Shown: one piece after another, positions 28,350 through 29,309 of the stretch
Layout: each line of letters begins with the position of its first letter
Position numbering within the stretch: position 1 is the first letter of the stretch
Virus record (IMG/VR): IMGVR_UViG_3300028800_000263
Span: 1 to 29,309 of that record
DNA length: 29,309 bases
Source: a virus
Strand: one strand, 5' to 3'
The notes under the pieces: generated by a model
What the model saw: only the letters and a program-made list of their open reading frames with translations
Databases searched by the model: none
What the model was told of the DNA's origin: nothing
Program-made: the position numbers and the translations under genes

Positions 28350-28652
28350 TTAGTCGAAGTTGATCTTGCCGCCGCTGACCTCGACGTCGGTCCCGGTGAC
28401 GTGGCCGGTAATGACCACAGTATCGACGCCGGGCTGGGTGTCGCCTTCGCCCGTGCAGGTGACGTCCGTCTCGCCGACGCCGAGAACCGGGCCGCTGGCC
28501 GACAGGCCGTCAGCAGAGGCTACCGGATTCCAGATGCTCGGGTCGCTAGCGGCCCAGACCGGGATCCCAAAGACCTTTCCGTCGGTTCCGTCCGGCTTCG
28601 TGAATTCGGCATGAGCGGTGATGACCGTGCCGACCGGCGCTGTTTTTGCCAT
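28350..28652 (-). CDS. Ig-like domain virion protein (possible decoration protein)
   Basis: A 100-residue protein starting at the ATG at 28652 with AAAGGGAG eight bases upstream (an in-frame ATG at 28751 would add an unlikely Arg-rich leader). The pattern VGTVITAHAEFTKPDGTDGK, VPVWAASDPSIWNP-like turn, ADGLSASGPVLGVGETDVTC, and VDTVVITGHVTGTDVEVSG follows a bacterial Ig-like (BIG2-type) beta sandwich seen in phage decoration, tail or head proteins. It probably sits on the particle surface. A strong terminator lies downstream, so this gene ends the operon. Confidence 0.65.
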   Translation of the reverse strand: MAKTAPVGTVITAHAEFTKPDGTDGKVFGIPVWAASDPSIWNPVASADGLSASGPVLGVGETDVTCTGEGDTQPGVDTVVITGHVTGTDVEVSGGKINFD

Positions 28653-28753
28653 TTTCGTGACTCCCTTTTGAGTGATGAAAAACAATCGCCCGCGCCTGAT
28701 AACGTGACCCCTACAGCGGCGGGCGAGCCATAGGATGAAGTGGCAGAACATTG

Positions 28754-28981
28754 TCAGGCCTTGGGGCCGACCTCTGTTGCCGGCGCCTTGGCGGCCGACT
28801 TCTTTTCGATCTTGTCCCGCAGCGGTTCAAGGTCCGCCTCGGCGATATCCTGCTGGCCCTGAATGCGCGCCTTCTGTGCGGCCGCGATCAGATTTTTGAC
28901 GAGACCCACGTCAGGGCTGGGCAACGAAAGGGCCTGCACGGCGAGGCCGAGGCCTTCGCTAAAGAGCGGTGGGAGGTTCAT
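28754..28981 (-). CDS. Small unknown protein
   Basis: A 75-residue protein from the ATG at 28981 with AGGAG seven bases upstream. It has a hydrophobic-leaning N-terminus (MNLPPLFSEGLGLAVQALSL) and a helical second half (LIAAAQKARIQGQQDIAEAD) with a Lys/Ala-rich end. No domain recognised. Part of the right-end minus operon together with the Ig-like gene. Confidence 0.55.
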   Translation of the reverse strand: MNLPPLFSEGLGLAVQALSLPSPDVGLVKNLIAAAQKARIQGQQDIAEADLEPLRDKIEKKSAAKAPATEVGPKA

Positions 28982-29003
28982 CGGGAGACTCCTGTTTCGG
29001 GGT

Positions 29004-29234
29004 TTAGCGGCGGCGCTTAGGCTTCTTGGCGTGCTTGGACTTCTTGTCGCGCTTGCGGACCTTCGGCGCGCGGTGGATCACCTCGGCGTCAGGCGGGACC
29101 CGGACGGGGACCGGATCGTCGGCGCTCAATAGATGGCCGACCGGGATCACCACGACCGCGCCCTTTGCAATTGTCGGGTGATCGCGGAACAGGTCCAGGA
29201 AATCTTCCCATCGCTGGTGCATTGTCTTTGCCAT
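29004..29234 (-). CDS. Small protein with strongly basic C-terminus
   Basis: A 76-residue protein from the ATG at 29234, six bases behind AAGGAG; an ATG at 29249 overlapping the upstream stop has this site inside the frame and is less likely. N-terminal helix (MHQRWEDFLDLFRDHPTIAK), strands (AVVVIPVGHLL, DAEVIHRAPKV), then a tail dense in Lys and Arg (KRDKKSKHAKKPKRRR) that should bind nucleic acid or be disordered. No family recognised. Confidence 0.55.
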   Translation of the reverse strand: MAKTMHQRWEDFLDLFRDHPTIAKGAVVVIPVGHLLSADDPVPVRVPPDAEVIHRAPKVRKRDKKSKHAKKPKRRR

Positions 29235-29245
29235 AGCGGTCTCCT

Positions 29246-29309
29246 TCATCCGTCGTTCGGCGCGTATGGAACCCATTTGCCGAGCGCCAATCCGAGCGAG
29301 GCAAGGATG
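29246..29309 (-). CDS. C-terminal 20 residues of a gene cut by the right edge
   Basis: A minus-strand frame enters at the right edge and ends with TGA at 29248-29246. The visible end is ILASLGLALGKWVPYAPNDG. It has a hydrophobic stretch before polar residues. It precedes the basic small gene in the same operon. Too little remains for a functional call. Confidence 0.5.
   Translation of the reverse strand, partial: ILASLGLALGKWVPYAPNDG

Noticed and set aside
1-29309. Integrase, attachment site, CRISPR array, insertion sequence
   Set aside because: No tyrosine or serine recombinase motif, no regular repeat-spacer array and no transposase or terminal repeats were seen in the window, so temperate lifestyle cannot be decided here.

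Overview
The window looks like roughly 29 kb of a GC-rich tailed phage or prophage. The best-fitting host is an alphaproteobacterium: several small proteins resemble, from memory, uncharacterised families of rhizobial and related phages. Nearly all of the sequence is coding, genes overlap by ATGA or GTGA, and there is no tRNA, rRNA, insertion sequence, CRISPR array or integrase. The capsid gene is cut by the left edge and a small gene by the right edge, so this is part of a longer genome. Tail, lysis and integration genes are not visible here.

Left arm (1 to about 18,770, all minus strand, read right to left): a small Cro-like DNA-binding protein; two accessory proteins; a RuvC-like resolvase; an MT-A70 methyltransferase; an HNH protein; a DUF1376 replication protein; a putative helicase loader; a run of small Cys-rich proteins; a Tat-signal-like protein; a coiled-coil membrane protein; a terminator-like hairpin; a DUF3309 membrane peptide; a ParB-domain DNA methyltransferase; terminase small and large subunits; three virion-like proteins, of which two have N-terminal hydrophobic or signal segments and one is beta-repeat-rich; the portal; a Mu F-like head protein; a fused prohead protease and scaffold; and the start of the major capsid gene.

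Control region (about 18,767 to 18,898): a divergent intergenic stretch with a good sigma70-type promoter facing right, a dyad over its -35 box and three copies of TTGACCG. It separates the left arm from the right arm.

Right arm (18,899 to 28,074, all plus strand): a zinc-motif protein, an HTH regulator, a glycine-rich secreted protein, a tightly coupled chain of eight tiny genes, a conserved phage protein of unknown function, a coiled-coil protein followed by a Bet/RecT annealase, several small genes, and a HerA/FtsK-type ATPase with a duplicated C-terminal winged-helix-like module. The last three genes are small and uncharacterised.

Right end (28,075 to 29,309): a non-coding convergence zone of about 275 bp with hairpins, including a strong minus-strand terminator, faces a short minus-strand operon that holds an Ig-like virion protein and three small genes.

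As a system, the right arm looks like early functions (regulation, recombination, ATPase). The left arm carries replication initiation, DNA modification and then packaging and head assembly. The least explained parts are the secreted glycine-rich protein in the early operon, the signal-bearing beta-repeat protein between terminase and portal, the ATPase with the doubled C-terminal module, and the cluster of HxxxC...CTCG proteins.
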